DNA from: Shinisaurus crocodilurus
Taxonomy: Eukaryota > Chordata > Lepidosauria > Squamata > Shinisauridae
Assembly: GCA_021292165.1 (NCBI GenBank)
Contig: CM037878.1
Span: 257,721,921-257,785,920, forward strand
Length of the DNA: 64,000 nucleotides
Direction of reading: 5' to 3'
Shown piece by piece: positions 55,501 to 62,087 of this stretch. Each line of letters starts with the position of its first letter. The stretch's first letter is position 1. The notes below the pieces were generated by a model, which was not told where the DNA came from, made no database searches, and saw nothing but the letters and a program-made list of their open reading frames with translations. The translations under genes and the position numbers were made by a program.

Positions 55501-55668
55501 TCCATGATGTACCTGGACAGAGGGTCTCGGACACTGCCCATTTTCAGTCAGCTCCCCAAGAACAGCCCTCTGGTGAGGATTTTGATTGGCCTGAGGCTCA
55601 GCGGCAACCGCCAGGGAACCCCACAGTCCAGCCTGTGTCTTCTCATTGCTCTTGTTGCTGCGACGCAT
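42841..55668 (-). CDS. CCNA1: Cyclin A1, eight coding exons
   Basis: Cyclin A1 is the germ-line A-type cyclin: it binds and activates CDK2 and CDK1 in the nucleus and is needed for male meiosis in mammals. Exons, in transcript order: 55513-55668, 51233-51467, 50902-51026, 49705-49928, 48245-48449, 46710-46823, 45114-45247, 42841-42892. They sum to 1245 nt (414 aa plus stop); every intron is GT-AG and all phases join. Features: destruction box [10 protein letters not shown] at residues 34-43 for APC/C-driven degradation; the MRAIL hydrophobic patch at 192-196 in '[17 protein letters not shown]'; N-terminal cyclin fold in exons 4-5, C-terminal fold in exons 5-7. '[19 protein letters not shown]' and '[19 protein letters not shown]' fit A1 rather than A2. 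The start corresponds to the shorter mammalian isoforms (about 421 aa from memory); an upstream exon could extend it. Apparently intact. Confidence 0.95.
42968..43040 (-). mobile_element. CR1-like 3' terminus in intron 7
   Basis: 'agagttggaaggggcctcta', 'aggccaccgagtccaaccc', 'cctgctcaatgcaggaatcc' is the reverse complement of the CR1 3' end. Strongly truncated. Confidence 0.75.
43567..43730 (+). mobile_element. 5S-rRNA-headed SINE, copy E (intron 7)
   Basis: The only plus-strand copy, easiest to read: 'tgtggcttacgctggctcag', 'gtggaaagctaagcagggtc' (5S box A), 'ggcctggttattacttggat', 'gggagacc' (box C), then 'cctgcattgagcagggggtt', 'ggactcgatggcc', 'ctccttccaactctattatg' (CR1-like tail). It lies antisense to CCNA1. 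Confidence 0.8.
44505..44955. mobile_element. Family X copy 2, bounded by GCAATCCTATG termini
   Basis: Left end 'agagcaatcctatggtctc', right end 'gaacataggattgctccctt'. Inside, 44520-44755 matches family X ('caggcagaaagattcatagg', 'gaagcacatgtgggcaaaaa', 'cagcaagtgcccctgggcag'). In CCNA1 intron 7. It shows the unoccupied site of the second hAT insertion of the 60.7 kb copy. Confidence 0.6.
45028..45094. repeat. (CG)n/(CA)n microsatellite
   Basis: Alternating purine-pyrimidine run 'cacacatgcgcgcgcgcgcg' followed by CACACA and CACCCA repeats. It sits 20 bp from CCNA1 exon 7 on the intron 7 side and could form left-handed DNA. Confidence 0.85.
45114..45247 (-). CDS. CCNA1: CCNA1 coding exon 7
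   Basis: 134 bp. Acceptor 'tcctgatcag', donor 'gtaagttc'. Encodes [20 protein letters not shown] through IREKYKLT, the last helices of the C-terminal cyclin fold. Ends in phase 2. Confidence 0.95.
45375..45740. mobile_element. Dispersed DNA element, copy 2 of 3 (intron 6)
   Basis: Same blocks as 5097-5335, more complete on the left ('gccagcttcaggatttggag', 'ctccctcagcgagtctgcct') and ending 'cctacccttgatgctaggc'. Termini look inverted (AGCTTCAGG against CCTTGATGCT). Confidence 0.55.
46379..46640 (-). mobile_element. Tc1/mariner-like MITE, copy 2 (intron 6)
   Basis: Inverted copy of 31371-31621: 'cagccatgccttggattgag' ... 'cttgcaatccaaggtattac', flanked by TA (46377-46378, 46641-46642). An (AT)n run at 46545-46575 expands its centre. 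It lies 70 bp from exon 6. Confidence 0.8.
46710..46823 (-). CDS. CCNA1: CCNA1 coding exon 6
   Basis: 114 bp, exactly 38 codons: [20 protein letters not shown], then [18 protein letters not shown]. Acceptor 'catactg' complement (..cag), donor 'gtaagcctg'. It was not visible as a frame starting with Met and was located by searching between exons 5 and 7. Confidence 0.95.
46900..47754. other. Intron 5: hAT-like fragments
   Basis: 'gcaggggtgtggagccc' (46906), 'ccagggtgggaaatttgtgg' (47487) and 'ttcactacccctg' (47728) look like termini of hAT MITEs of the CAGGGGTGGG type, but I could not pair them with target duplications. Confidence 0.4.
47755..48045. mobile_element. hAT-type MITE (intron 5)
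   Basis: Left end 'caggggtgggcaactttg', right end 'aggccgcccatccctg'. Flanks TTTTACAG and CTCTACAG agree at 6 of 8 positions. Confidence 0.65.
48245..48449 (-). CDS. CCNA1: CCNA1 coding exon 5
   Basis: 205 bp. Acceptor 'tctttttccag'; one base completes a split Ala codon, then [18 protein letters not shown] to [11 protein letters not shown]; donor 'gtaagggac'. Joins the two cyclin folds. Confidence 0.95.
48642..48756. mobile_element. Palindromic MITE, CCAACCTGGTGCCCTCCAG family (intron 4)
   Basis: 'ggccttccccaacctggtgc' pairs with 'gcaccaggttggggaaggct'. The centre is decayed. Confidence 0.72.
49402..49582 (+). mobile_element. tRNA-derived SINE interrupted by a MITE (intron 4)
   Basis: Head 'ggaagggctgtagctcagtg', 'gcagagcacatgttt' (tRNA-like A box), then a palindromic MITE from about 49440 to 49542 ('cctccagatgttttggacta' to 'gtttggggaaggctgg'), then the SINE body 'acaacactgagttaggtgga', 'ccaagacagcttcctaaatt'. 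It is not a functional tRNA gene because no acceptor stem or B box follows the A box. Confidence 0.6.
49705..49928 (-). CDS. CCNA1: CCNA1 coding exon 4 (MRAIL exon)
   Basis: 224 bp. Acceptor 'ccatgtag', donor 'gtaagtatg'. Encodes [40 protein letters not shown] to AVLLAA, with the MRAIL substrate-docking patch. Confidence 0.95.
50902..51026 (-). CDS. CCNA1: CCNA1 coding exon 3
   Basis: 125 bp. Acceptor 'ggtaatctag', donor 'gtaagtagc'. Encodes [20 protein letters not shown], then [21 protein letters not shown], the linker and N-terminal helix before the cyclin box. Confidence 0.94.
51233..51467 (-). CDS. CCNA1: CCNA1 coding exon 2
   Basis: 235 bp. Acceptor 'ccttttcag', donor 'gtaatgtg'. Encodes [20 protein letters not shown] through [17 protein letters not shown]. 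This N-terminal region is less conserved but keeps the A1 words 'SGSEN', 'IYIDE' and 'EVDT.TL'. Confidence 0.92.
51550..51672. mobile_element. Palindromic MITE (intron 1)
   Basis: 'cttcccaaccttgggttccc' against 'gggaacctaagattgggg', with 'ggactataactcccacc' and its inverted partner inside. Confidence 0.68.
51952..52427 (-). mobile_element. RTE-like retrotransposon, copy 3 (intron 1)
   Basis: Shares the 3' end of copies 1 and 2: (TGAC)n tail at 51952-51965, 'cgatcactcgtgaccgagta', the zinc-finger end of the ORF (52069-52263) and the '[12 protein letters not shown]'-type region. Severely 5'-truncated (476 bp), in the same orientation as CCNA1. Very close to copy 2. Confidence 0.88.
52560..52925. 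mobile_element. Dispersed DNA element, copy 3 of 3 (intron 1)
   Basis: Matches 45375-45740 in order: 'ctccctcagtgagtctgcct', 'gctcctccttctcaccacca', 'agggggctcttgtcagtggg', end 'ccttgatgctggccctg'. Confidence 0.55.
53381..53450 (-). mobile_element. CR1-like 3' terminus (intron 1)
   Basis: 'atcatagaatagtagagttg', 'gaagggccctataaggccat', 'tgagtccaaccccctgctc' is the reverse complement of the CR1 end. Confidence 0.78.
53462..53690. mobile_element. Palindromic DNA element (intron 1)
   Basis: 'gtgttgtctgaacccag' occurs near both ends (53483, 53669) and as its inverse 'ctgggttcagacaacac' at 53609-53625. The inner 'aaccatggcttgtt' and 'catggtttttatc' also pair. Looks like a foldback element with a partly duplicated right end. 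Confidence 0.6.
53691..54390. other. Intron 1, unassigned
   Basis: No exon, gene or repeat recognised. Confidence 0.4.
54391..54512. mobile_element. Palindromic MITE, CCAACCTGGTGCCCTCCAG family (intron 1)
   Basis: 'gtcttccccaacctggtgcc' and 'agtaccatgttggagaagtg' are the decayed inverted ends; 'aatgctgggagttgaaatcc' is the right inner arm. Confidence 0.65.
55467..55488. repeat. (CAGT)n run in CCNA1 intron 1
   Basis: Five and a half CAGT units, 24 bp inside the intron from the exon 1 donor. On the minus strand it reads (TGAC)n, the same unit as the tail of the RTE-like copies. Confidence 0.85.
55513..55668 (-). CDS. CCNA1: CCNA1 coding exon 1 (start codon and D-box)
   Basis: The exon begins at 55691 after acceptor 'tctttttccag', so 23 bases are 5' UTR or upstream coding sequence. 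ATG at 55666-55668 has G at -3. It encodes [10 protein letters not shown] to CPRPSVQ with destruction box [10 protein letters not shown]; donor 'gtacatcat'. The mammalian short forms start at the matching Met ('MHCSNPKSG', from memory). The frame is open upstream to the acceptor, so an N-terminal extension from another exon is possible. Confidence 0.9.
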
Positions 55669-56263
55669 TTCCTGAGGGTCAGCAGCGGACGCTGGAAAAA
55701 GACAAACAACGACAAAGAAAACACACATGCAGCTATCTATTTCCCATGATCTCTTTGGATTGACTCCTTCCAAGCATGGCCCATCTTGGCTTCTGCTTCT
55801 GACACTTAAGATGAAAAGCTTCCTGCAAGTTGCAGTTTGCATCTGCAGGGCTGCCTTTGCTATCCTAGCTAACTCACTAGTCACAGCCCTGCCCAATCCT
55901 GGTGCCCTTGAGCTGGGGGCGATGGGAGTAATAATCCAACACATCTGGAAGGCTACTCATGTTTCATCAATGCTTCGTAAAACAGACAGATGTACATAAG
56001 AAACAGAAACTGCTCCAGCAAGCTCCAACTTAGCATGTAGGTCAACTATATATGTAGTTAGCAGCCCATGCCAAAAGCTCAGGCTGAGGGACATGTGAAT
56101 GCTGCTGCTGCTGCTGCTGCTACTACTACTAATAATGAAGTCCTGCAAATTTTATAACCGGACTACCATACTACCCTATCCATGGCTAACAAAAAAGCCA
56201 GTCACAATAATAAAAGTCTGTGAAAAGGATGTTGTGGCATCACACACATCACTTAAACCAGGG

Positions 56264-56560
56264 ATGGGCAACTTGTGACCCTCCAGATCTTTGGCCTACA
56301 AATCCCATAATCCCTCGGCATTGGCTATGCTGGCTAAGGATGATGGGAATTGTAGGCCAAAACATCTGGAACGAAAAAAAGTAGAGAACTAAGTTCTCAG
56401 GATGCAAAATCTTCATTGAATAGAGGAGCTCCTCTATTCAATAAAGATTTTGCATCCTGAGACCTTAGCTCTCTTTTTTTCCCCCCGTTGCTACTGGATG
56501 CTCATCTCCTCCTGCTTCTGTCTCAAAACATCTGGAAGGCCACAAGTTGCCCACCTCAGC
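56264..56560. mobile_element. Palindromic MITE split by a hairpin insertion
   Basis: Left part 'cagggatgggcaacttgtga' to 'ggccaaaacatctggaa', right part 'caaaacatctggaaggccac', 'aagttgcccacc'. The two are separated by 152 bp flanked by a 14-bp duplication. Confidence 0.75.
56372..56523. repeat. Inserted foldback sequence, about 55-bp arms, no loop
   Basis: Axis between 56428 and 56429 ('gaggagctcctc'). The inner 32 bp of each arm match with one difference (c/t); pairing continues outwards to 'gaaaaaaag' / 'cttttttt'. A further 40 bp ('ttgctactggatgctcatct' etc.) lies beyond the right arm. The insertion is bounded by CAAAACATCTGGAA at 56358-56371 and 56524-56537. It contains AATAAA at 56440-56445. 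Confidence 0.85.
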
Positions 56561-57099
56561 TTAAACCAGCACTGTTCCCTTCTTCTCCCAGTGGGAGTTG
56601 GGAGTCCAATACAACTGGAGGGCACCAGGTTGGCCAAGGCTGTGACCAGTGAGATAACTGGGATAACAAACGGCAGGTTGGCAGATGCAGACTGCAACTT
56701 GCAGGAAGGTTTTCACTTGAAATCAATGGGATTAGAACAGCTGAAGTGGCCAGCAGGCGAAGATCCTAACCCTGAGGGTGTGCATTTACTTGGAACCAAG
56801 TCCCACTGAATTCCAAGTCAACATACCAAGGATCAGGACACCTTAGCCAGAAGTATGCCCTGCTGAACCCAACAAATCTTATTTGCCAAATAGGGCATTT
56901 GAGTTTGTGATTCCAGGCTCACACAAGCCTACTCTGGGATAGGATAAATCTGTTTAGAGGTATTCCAGAACAAGGGATGTATCCCCGTTAGTTCTACTTA
57001 GAGTAGACGCACTGAAATTAATGGAGCTTATGTTAGTCATGCCTTGAGTCATGATTTCAACGGATCTCCTCTAAGTAGGGCTAACAGTGGCTACAGCCC
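56561..57099. other. CCNA1 upstream intron/flank with MITE fragments
   Basis: MITE pieces at 56575-56640 ('ggagggcaccaggttggc') and short 'aagtcccactgaattccaag'-type elements (56795-56870, 56940-57090). No exon is evident. Confidence 0.45.
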
Positions 57100-58270
57100 C
57101 AAACGTTTCACTCAAAACGCAAGATCCTCTTGCGACCTGAAGGAGCCAGGGAGCACACGGCTCTGAAAACAGAGCGGAGACCATGTCCCCACCCCCCACC
57201 CCCTCCGAAGCTCTCTCATCACAAACAACGTCGGGAGAACAAGCGCCCAGGCGCTCTCTGCCCTAGCGCAGGCAACCCCGATTAGGAAGACTACGGGAGC
57301 AATTCCGGGGGACTCCCCGGGAGGAGTCAGGGAGGGCTACGGCTAGCTTGCACCAGGGATTCCCAGGAGGCATTTGCCAAAAGCAACCCCCCACCCCTCC
57401 TTCCCAGGGATCCAGCCCGAGAAGACGCACGGAGTAGAGCATTCCACCCTGCACCAACCCCAACGTCTGCTCCGGGGTTCCGCGGCGCCGTCCTTTCCCC
57501 CAGCTGCAGCGAAGGGTACACGGGCAGCCGAGGAATCCTTCCTGCCCCTCTGACCCCCGCCTACACGGCGTCACCTCTCAGCAGAGCAGGGGTTAAGCAA
57601 GGACTCAAAGCGACCACCACCCGGCGCCCGGTCCCAGCCTATATAGGCGGCGGCCAATCCGCGCTCGCTGCTGCCGTGGCGCCGCCCCTCCTTCCTCCTG
57701 CTCGGCGTGCGCTCTAATTACTTTCAAGCCGCCCGCGACTGTTGAGACCGACCAGTTGGAGCATGCGGCCGGCCGCCCTATCGCATGCGGCAGGCAGCGC
57801 CCGTGGCAACTGGGGATCTCCATGGAGATGTTTTGCCTCCTGCTGCTGCTCCTGCTGCTGGCGGCAGAGATCCGTCTGCCCCCGTTTCTATTCCCACCCT
57901 TCTCTTGGTGCGCCCGAGTGGGACAGTTCAGACCGCGCACCGCCTTGAGCTGAAAAGCAAGATCAGGTCATCAGGGAGGTGGATTTCCTTGTGGCTGTAG
58001 AATCAGAATTATAAACCTCCCGTGGATTTTAGTTGGCTTTTCGGAACTTTCCACCCCCAGCAAGCCAGAAGGGCAACATGATTGCTGCCATGACCATCTG
58101 CCCCCATGAAGCCCCCTCCTTGCGGTCGTAAACCGCAGAGACGCGCTTGCCTGCGGCTGTTGCGCCGCGCAAAACTCCTATAGCCATCTGGAAACCGAGG
58201 AATAAATTCAAGAGCCCTCTAAAGAGGAAGTTCCTGCGTTAAACGTAGCAACGGCTTCCTTTTCGCTTGC
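57100..58270. promoter_or_regulatory. CpG-rich island around the CCNA1 5' end
   Basis: CG dinucleotides are conspicuously frequent here compared with the AT-rich surroundings ('ccgcggcgccgtcc', 'ggcgccgcccctcc', 'gccgcccgcgactg', 'tgcgccgcgcaaaac'). Such islands mark vertebrate promoters and may act in both directions. On the plus side a frame at 57756-57953 encodes a Leu-rich stretch, but I do not regard it as a gene. Confidence 0.65.
57600..57700 (-). promoter_or_regulatory. CCNA1: Putative CCNA1 core promoter
   Basis: In minus-strand order: GGGGCGG (Sp1-type, complement of 57682-57688), ATTGG (inverted CCAAT box, 57654-57658), CTATATAGG (57638-57647, full motif CCTATATAGG). A start about 25-30 bp further would fall near 57610. 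The first exon donor could be 'gag|gtgacg' near 57573, which is a guess. CCTATATAGG also fits the SRF CArG consensus CC(A/T)6GG. Confidence 0.5.
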
Positions 58271-58458
58271 AGGAGATCACACGCAAGCACGCACACTCCT
58301 CCGGTCATTGGGAAGGCCGAGGACTTCACTTCTTTTTTTCTTTTTTGCTACTTCTGGAGGGGTTGCCCTGTTATGCTTGTCGCAAGAAAAACAACAGAGA
58401 GTCTTGTGGCACCTCACAGGCACTTGGTCGCATCGGCCAAACTTTGAGTGACATTAAG

Positions 58459-58586
58459 GGTACAATCCTATGTAACATGTTTAGCCAGAAAGAAGTCCGC
58501 AACTCCTAGCATTCCCCATTCTGGCTGGGGAACGCTGGGAGCTGTAGGACTTTTTTTCTGTCTAAACATGCATAGATAGGCTTGCC
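58459..58586. mobile_element. Palindromic MITE of the GCAATCCTATG group
   Basis: 'tacaatcctatgtaacatgt' and 'aaacatgcatagatagg' at the ends, 'gcaactcctagcattcccca' and 'ggggaacgctgggagctgta' inside. Confidence 0.65.
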
Positions 58587-58633
58587 CCCTAAATGCCTGA
58601 TTATCGTGTCTCCTTGTGTGTGCCTTTAAATAA

Positions 58634-58920
58634 CAGAGCTGGGAGGGACCTTAGAGGTCATCTTGTCCAATCCACTGCGCAATGCAGGTTCACAGTGCAG
58701 GATGCAATTACCACATGCCTGAGCAATGGCCAGGCAGCCTCTGCTGAAAATACCTCCAGCAATGGAGAGTCCATCACCTCCCAAGGGAGACCCTTACAGT
58801 TAGGGTAATGCTCAGCTGAAATCTACTTCCCTGCAGTTTCCACCCACTGGTTCTTGCCCTGCCTTCTGGAGCAACAGGGAACAAGTCTGCTCTATCTTCT
58901 GCATGACAGCTTTTCAGATA
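58634..58920 (-). mobile_element. CR1-like LINE, 3' end (diverged)
   Basis: Minus-strand CR1: 'agctgggagggaccttagag', 'gtccaatccactgcgcaatg', 'tggagagtccatcacctccc', 'acttccctgcagtttccacc', 'ctatcttctgcatgacagc'. Older than the CR1 at 7158. Confidence 0.75.
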
Positions 58921-59013
58921 TTTGTCTTTCTGCCCCAAAGCTGCTATTTGCCATGGGTAGGAAGCTGCTGTTTGTGCCAAGATAACACTTTATGGCAGGG
59001 ATGGGGAACCTCC
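58921..59013 (+). repeat. Inverted duplication, left arm
   Basis: 93 bp ('tttgtctttctgccccaaag' to 'cagggatggggaacctcc') recur in reverse complement at 60581-60673 with two differences. The inner 17-18 bases resemble a hAT terminus. Confidence 0.9.
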
Positions 59014-59086
59014 GGTCTGTGGGCTTAATTCATCCCACAGAGGTTTTCCATCCAGCCCACAAAGGCCATGAGGCTCATTGAGTGAA

Positions 59087-59205
59087 TGTGGTCCAGTCAC
59101 TCTGTCTAACCTACCTCACAGGGTTGTTGTGAGGGCAAAATAGACCAGGGAAGACCCATGTAGAGCACCTTAGAGGAAGGGCAAAATAAAAATATAATTA
59201 CTTAA
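59087..59205 (+). mobile_element. Decayed Sauria-type SINE fragment
   Basis: 'ggtccagtcactctgtctaa', 'cctacctcacagggttgttg', 'tgagggcaaaatagacc' and an AAAATA-like end. Confidence 0.55.
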
Positions 59206-59211
59206 ATAAGA

Positions 59212-59338
59212 GCACAATCCTATGCATGTTTAGACAGAGAAAAGGCCTACAACTCCCAGCATGCCTCAGCCAGCCATGCTGGCTGGGGCATGCTGGGAGT
59301 TGTAAGCCTTTTTTCTGTCTAAACATGCATAGGATTGC
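59212..59338. mobile_element. Palindromic MITE, about 62-bp arms
   Basis: 'gcacaatcctatgcatgttt', 'agacagagaaaaggcctaca', 'actcccagcatgcctcagcc' pair with the right half ending 'gtctaaacatgcataggatt'. Few differences between arms. Confidence 0.8.
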
Positions 59339-59424
59339 AGCTTAAGTGGTTGATTCCCTAATGCATTTGTCAAACTGGACTCTGACCCACAGAAGCTTAT
59401 GTAATAATCAGTGCATTAGGCTGC

Positions 59425-59505
59425 AGTCCTATACACACAACCAGGAAGTAAGTCCCATTGAAATAAATGATGCTTACATCTGAGTAAACATGTACAGGAT
59501 TGAGT
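59425..59505. mobile_element. Short MITE of the GCAATCCTATG group
   Basis: 'ctgcagtcctatacacacaa', 'agtaagtcccattgaaataa', 'acatgtacaggattgag'; related to 2988 and 23888. Confidence 0.5.
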
Positions 59506-59861
59506 CATTGTGTGGATTGATTCTGTTATTTTTGCTACTTTTGTATTCGGAAATCTCTCTGGGCAACAAATTCTACAGGAAGCTTGATATTGGTTATTTA
59601 TTTATTATAGTTCTATCCCATTCTTCATCCAAGATGAAAAATAAATCCGAAGTTATATAAAGTGCAAGCCCATTGCAAATATTACTCCATCTAAACTCAA
59701 CAGTTTGGTATAGAGTTGTTGACATGAGAGATGCAGATGTAGTAGGGAGAGAGGATTTATTAGATCAAGCTCTTCATAAGAGAAGTTTCATACTTATGCG
59801 TTCAGCTTTTAGGATTGATCAATCAACATCTGCTTGCTCCAGGTTCATGCAGGGTGTTCCC

Positions 59862-59970
59862 ATTTTATCCTCACAACAACCCTGTGAGGTACATTAGGCT
59901 GAAAGAGTAAGGAAGTGACTAGTCCAAGGTGACTCAGGGAGAGCTTCTCTTGGCAATCCTTCCTTTGAAC
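59862..59970 (-). mobile_element. Sauria-type SINE fragment
   Basis: 'ttttatcctcacaacaaccc', 'tgtgaggtacattaggctga', 'gactagtccaaggtgactca' is the middle of the SINE in reverse complement. The tail and head are missing. Confidence 0.6.
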
Positions 59971-60154
59971 TGAGCCACCTTTTGCTGACTTCACTTAATC
60001 CTCTGTCTTTTTTCTCTTATCATCTTTTCTGGCTACAAAGTCAAGCTGCTTGAGGTGTTGTTTATCTGCCCACAGTTGTTAGGAGTTTGATCATTTGTGA
60101 AATTTAAGTTATGGGAAGAAGAGCATGCAGCATTAATTTTAATTAATTAATTTA

Positions 60155-60340
60155 ATCCCCATTCGGCCATGAAACTCACTGGGTGATTTTGGGCCAGTCA
60201 CTGACTCTCAGCCTAACCTACCTCACAGGGTTGTTGTTGTGAGGATAAAATGGAGAGGAGGAGGAGGATTATGTAAGCCGCCTTGGGTTCCTTGCAGGAA
60301 AAAAGGTGGGGTATAAATATAATAAATAAATAAATAAATA
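60155..60340 (+). mobile_element. Sauria SINE, head missing
   Basis: 'ccccattcggccatgaaact', 'cactgggtgattttgggcc', 'aaaaaaggtggggtataaat', AAATA tail. It starts at the B-box region. Confidence 0.85.
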
Positions 60341-60580
60341 AAATAGTTAGTTAGTCCACTCTTCAGCCAGAGCTTGCAGAGCAGTTTACATAAAAAATAA
60401 TTAAAAACAAGTGTAAAATATGTTCAGTTGCCTCAAATTCATCCTTGGTGCTTTGTGCGTGCAATTTTGGTCTCCCCTCTCTCCTTTTCTTCCTGTTTTG
60501 GTTTCTGTATGTTGGTAAAATTAGCAATCATATCTTTCATATGGCATGGGGCGGTGCTAGGTAGGGGAAAAGATTGGACT

Positions 60581-60673
60581 GGAGGTTCCCCATCCCTGCC
60601 ATAAAGTGTTATCTCGACACAAACAGCAGCTTCCTACCCATGGCAAATAGCAGCTTTGGGGCAGAAAGACAAA
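60581..60673 (-). repeat. Inverted duplication, right arm
   Basis: Reverse complement of 58921-59013; only two of 93 positions differ by eye ('tgccaag' against 'tgtcgag'). Family X sequence begins immediately to its right. Confidence 0.9.
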
Positions 60674-60704
60674 AAAAAGTGCACAAATTTGCATATGCTT
60701 AGTT

Positions 60705-61352
60705 CAGGGATGTTGAAGAGTCCTTGGTTTCGAGTCACGAGTCTTTGGACCCGAGTCTCGAGTCCAAGTCCTTGGTCCAAAATGGTGACTCATGAGTCAC
60801 GAGTCACTCCCAAAGCTGACTCCACGAGTCCCTATTAAAATCAATGGGGGGTTTTCCCCAAAAAATAAGGCTACTTCAGATGTGTGGCTTAAATAAATTC
60901 TAGGCACAAGTGTGCCTTTTAATTTCAAAACTCTGCAACTGATTTTGACAAGAACAGACCAGGCAGACAAACCCAAAATAACCAGACAGGCAGAGGAGGC
61001 AGGGAACCCCAAAGCAGGCAGGCAGAGGCCTTTGTCTTGGACAATTCAAACTGTGGAACTGGTTAAGAAGAGACCAGGCAGGCAGAGGAGGCTGGGAACC
61101 CCAAACAGGCAGGCAGAGGCAGCCAAACCCAAAATGTCTGAAAGGTTGCATTTTAGGGAAATGATTTAAAAAAATAAACTTGCTGTACTTCCTAAAACCT
61201 ATCCATGTTGCATTTGAGGAACACGATTTTGGAACACGAGTCCTTGGTCTCGAGTCCCATTAAAAATATTGGGACTCGAGTCTGACTCAAGTCAGAGGGG
61301 GGACTCAGTCCGACTCACGAGTCGAGTCCTAGAGTCCGAGTCCCCATCCCTG
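60705..61352. mobile_element. hAT-type element rich in GAGTC, copy 2
   Basis: Same termini and interior as 26427-27105. Flanks GCTTAGTT (60697-60704) and GCTAAGTT (61353-61360) match at 7 of 8. The 85-codon frame inside differs from that in copy 1 at only four residues, showing that the copies are recent rather than that the frame is a gene. Confidence 0.88.
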
Positions 61353-61659
61353 GCTAAGTTACATATGCTCTAGTCTAAAGTCTCTGTGGTGTGTGTGTGT
61401 GTGTGTCTGTCTGTCTGTCTGTCTTTAAAGGCCCCTGTCTCCTAAGGACACCCCTATATGTAAAAAGGGATGTACGGACAGGGAAGAGCAGGGCATTTGG
61501 TTTCAGGAAAAAACCTCAGGCAGAAAGATTCAAAGGGGGTGGGTGAGATTTCAGCAGGAGGTGAAGCACATGTGGGCAAAAAGCCAGCTAATCCAAGGGG
61601 ATCAGATGCAACAGAGATCCTCAGGGCCTCTGTACGTTCATTTCCAGCAAGTGCCATGG

Positions 61660-62087
61660 CAGCCCTGGATTAACCATTAAGCATATAAGCATGTGCTTAA
61701 GGCACCAAGGGAAGTGGGGCACCACAGAGTACCACAAATTTTTGCATTTGCATTTCCCCCCTTTATAACAGTTTAATTAAAAAATGCATAAAACAGTGAT
61801 GAAAATTTATACTTATTTCTGTTGCCCTAGTTATAAGTAAGTAATTGGCTTATATTGCTTGCTGCTATTTAGTGTTAAATAAATATAATAACAAAACAGT
61901 TTATATTTAATATAGTTTTGTGTTCTGGCGTGGGGGATGACCTTGAAGAAAACTGAGTTTTTCATGTCTTATTTCACCTTCAGCACTTATTGAGGCTTAA
62001 TGTCTTGCCAGCTAAGCAATGGAAGGGCCGAGGGGGCACCATTATTGGGCTGTGCTTCAGGCATCAGCTGGCCTTAATCTGGCCCTG
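61660..62087. mobile_element. hAT-type element inside family X
   Basis: Begins 'cagccctggattaa', ends 'ttaatctggccctg'. Family X copies elsewhere read 'agtgcccatggacagc' at this point; here 'gccatgg' precedes and 'gcccgtgg' follows, an 8-bp duplication with small changes. Non-coding, AT-rich. Confidence 0.78.

Noticed and set aside
57756..57953. Secreted small protein (Leu-rich start)
   Set aside because: The leucine run comes from a CTG repeat in the CpG island; no second exon or family support.
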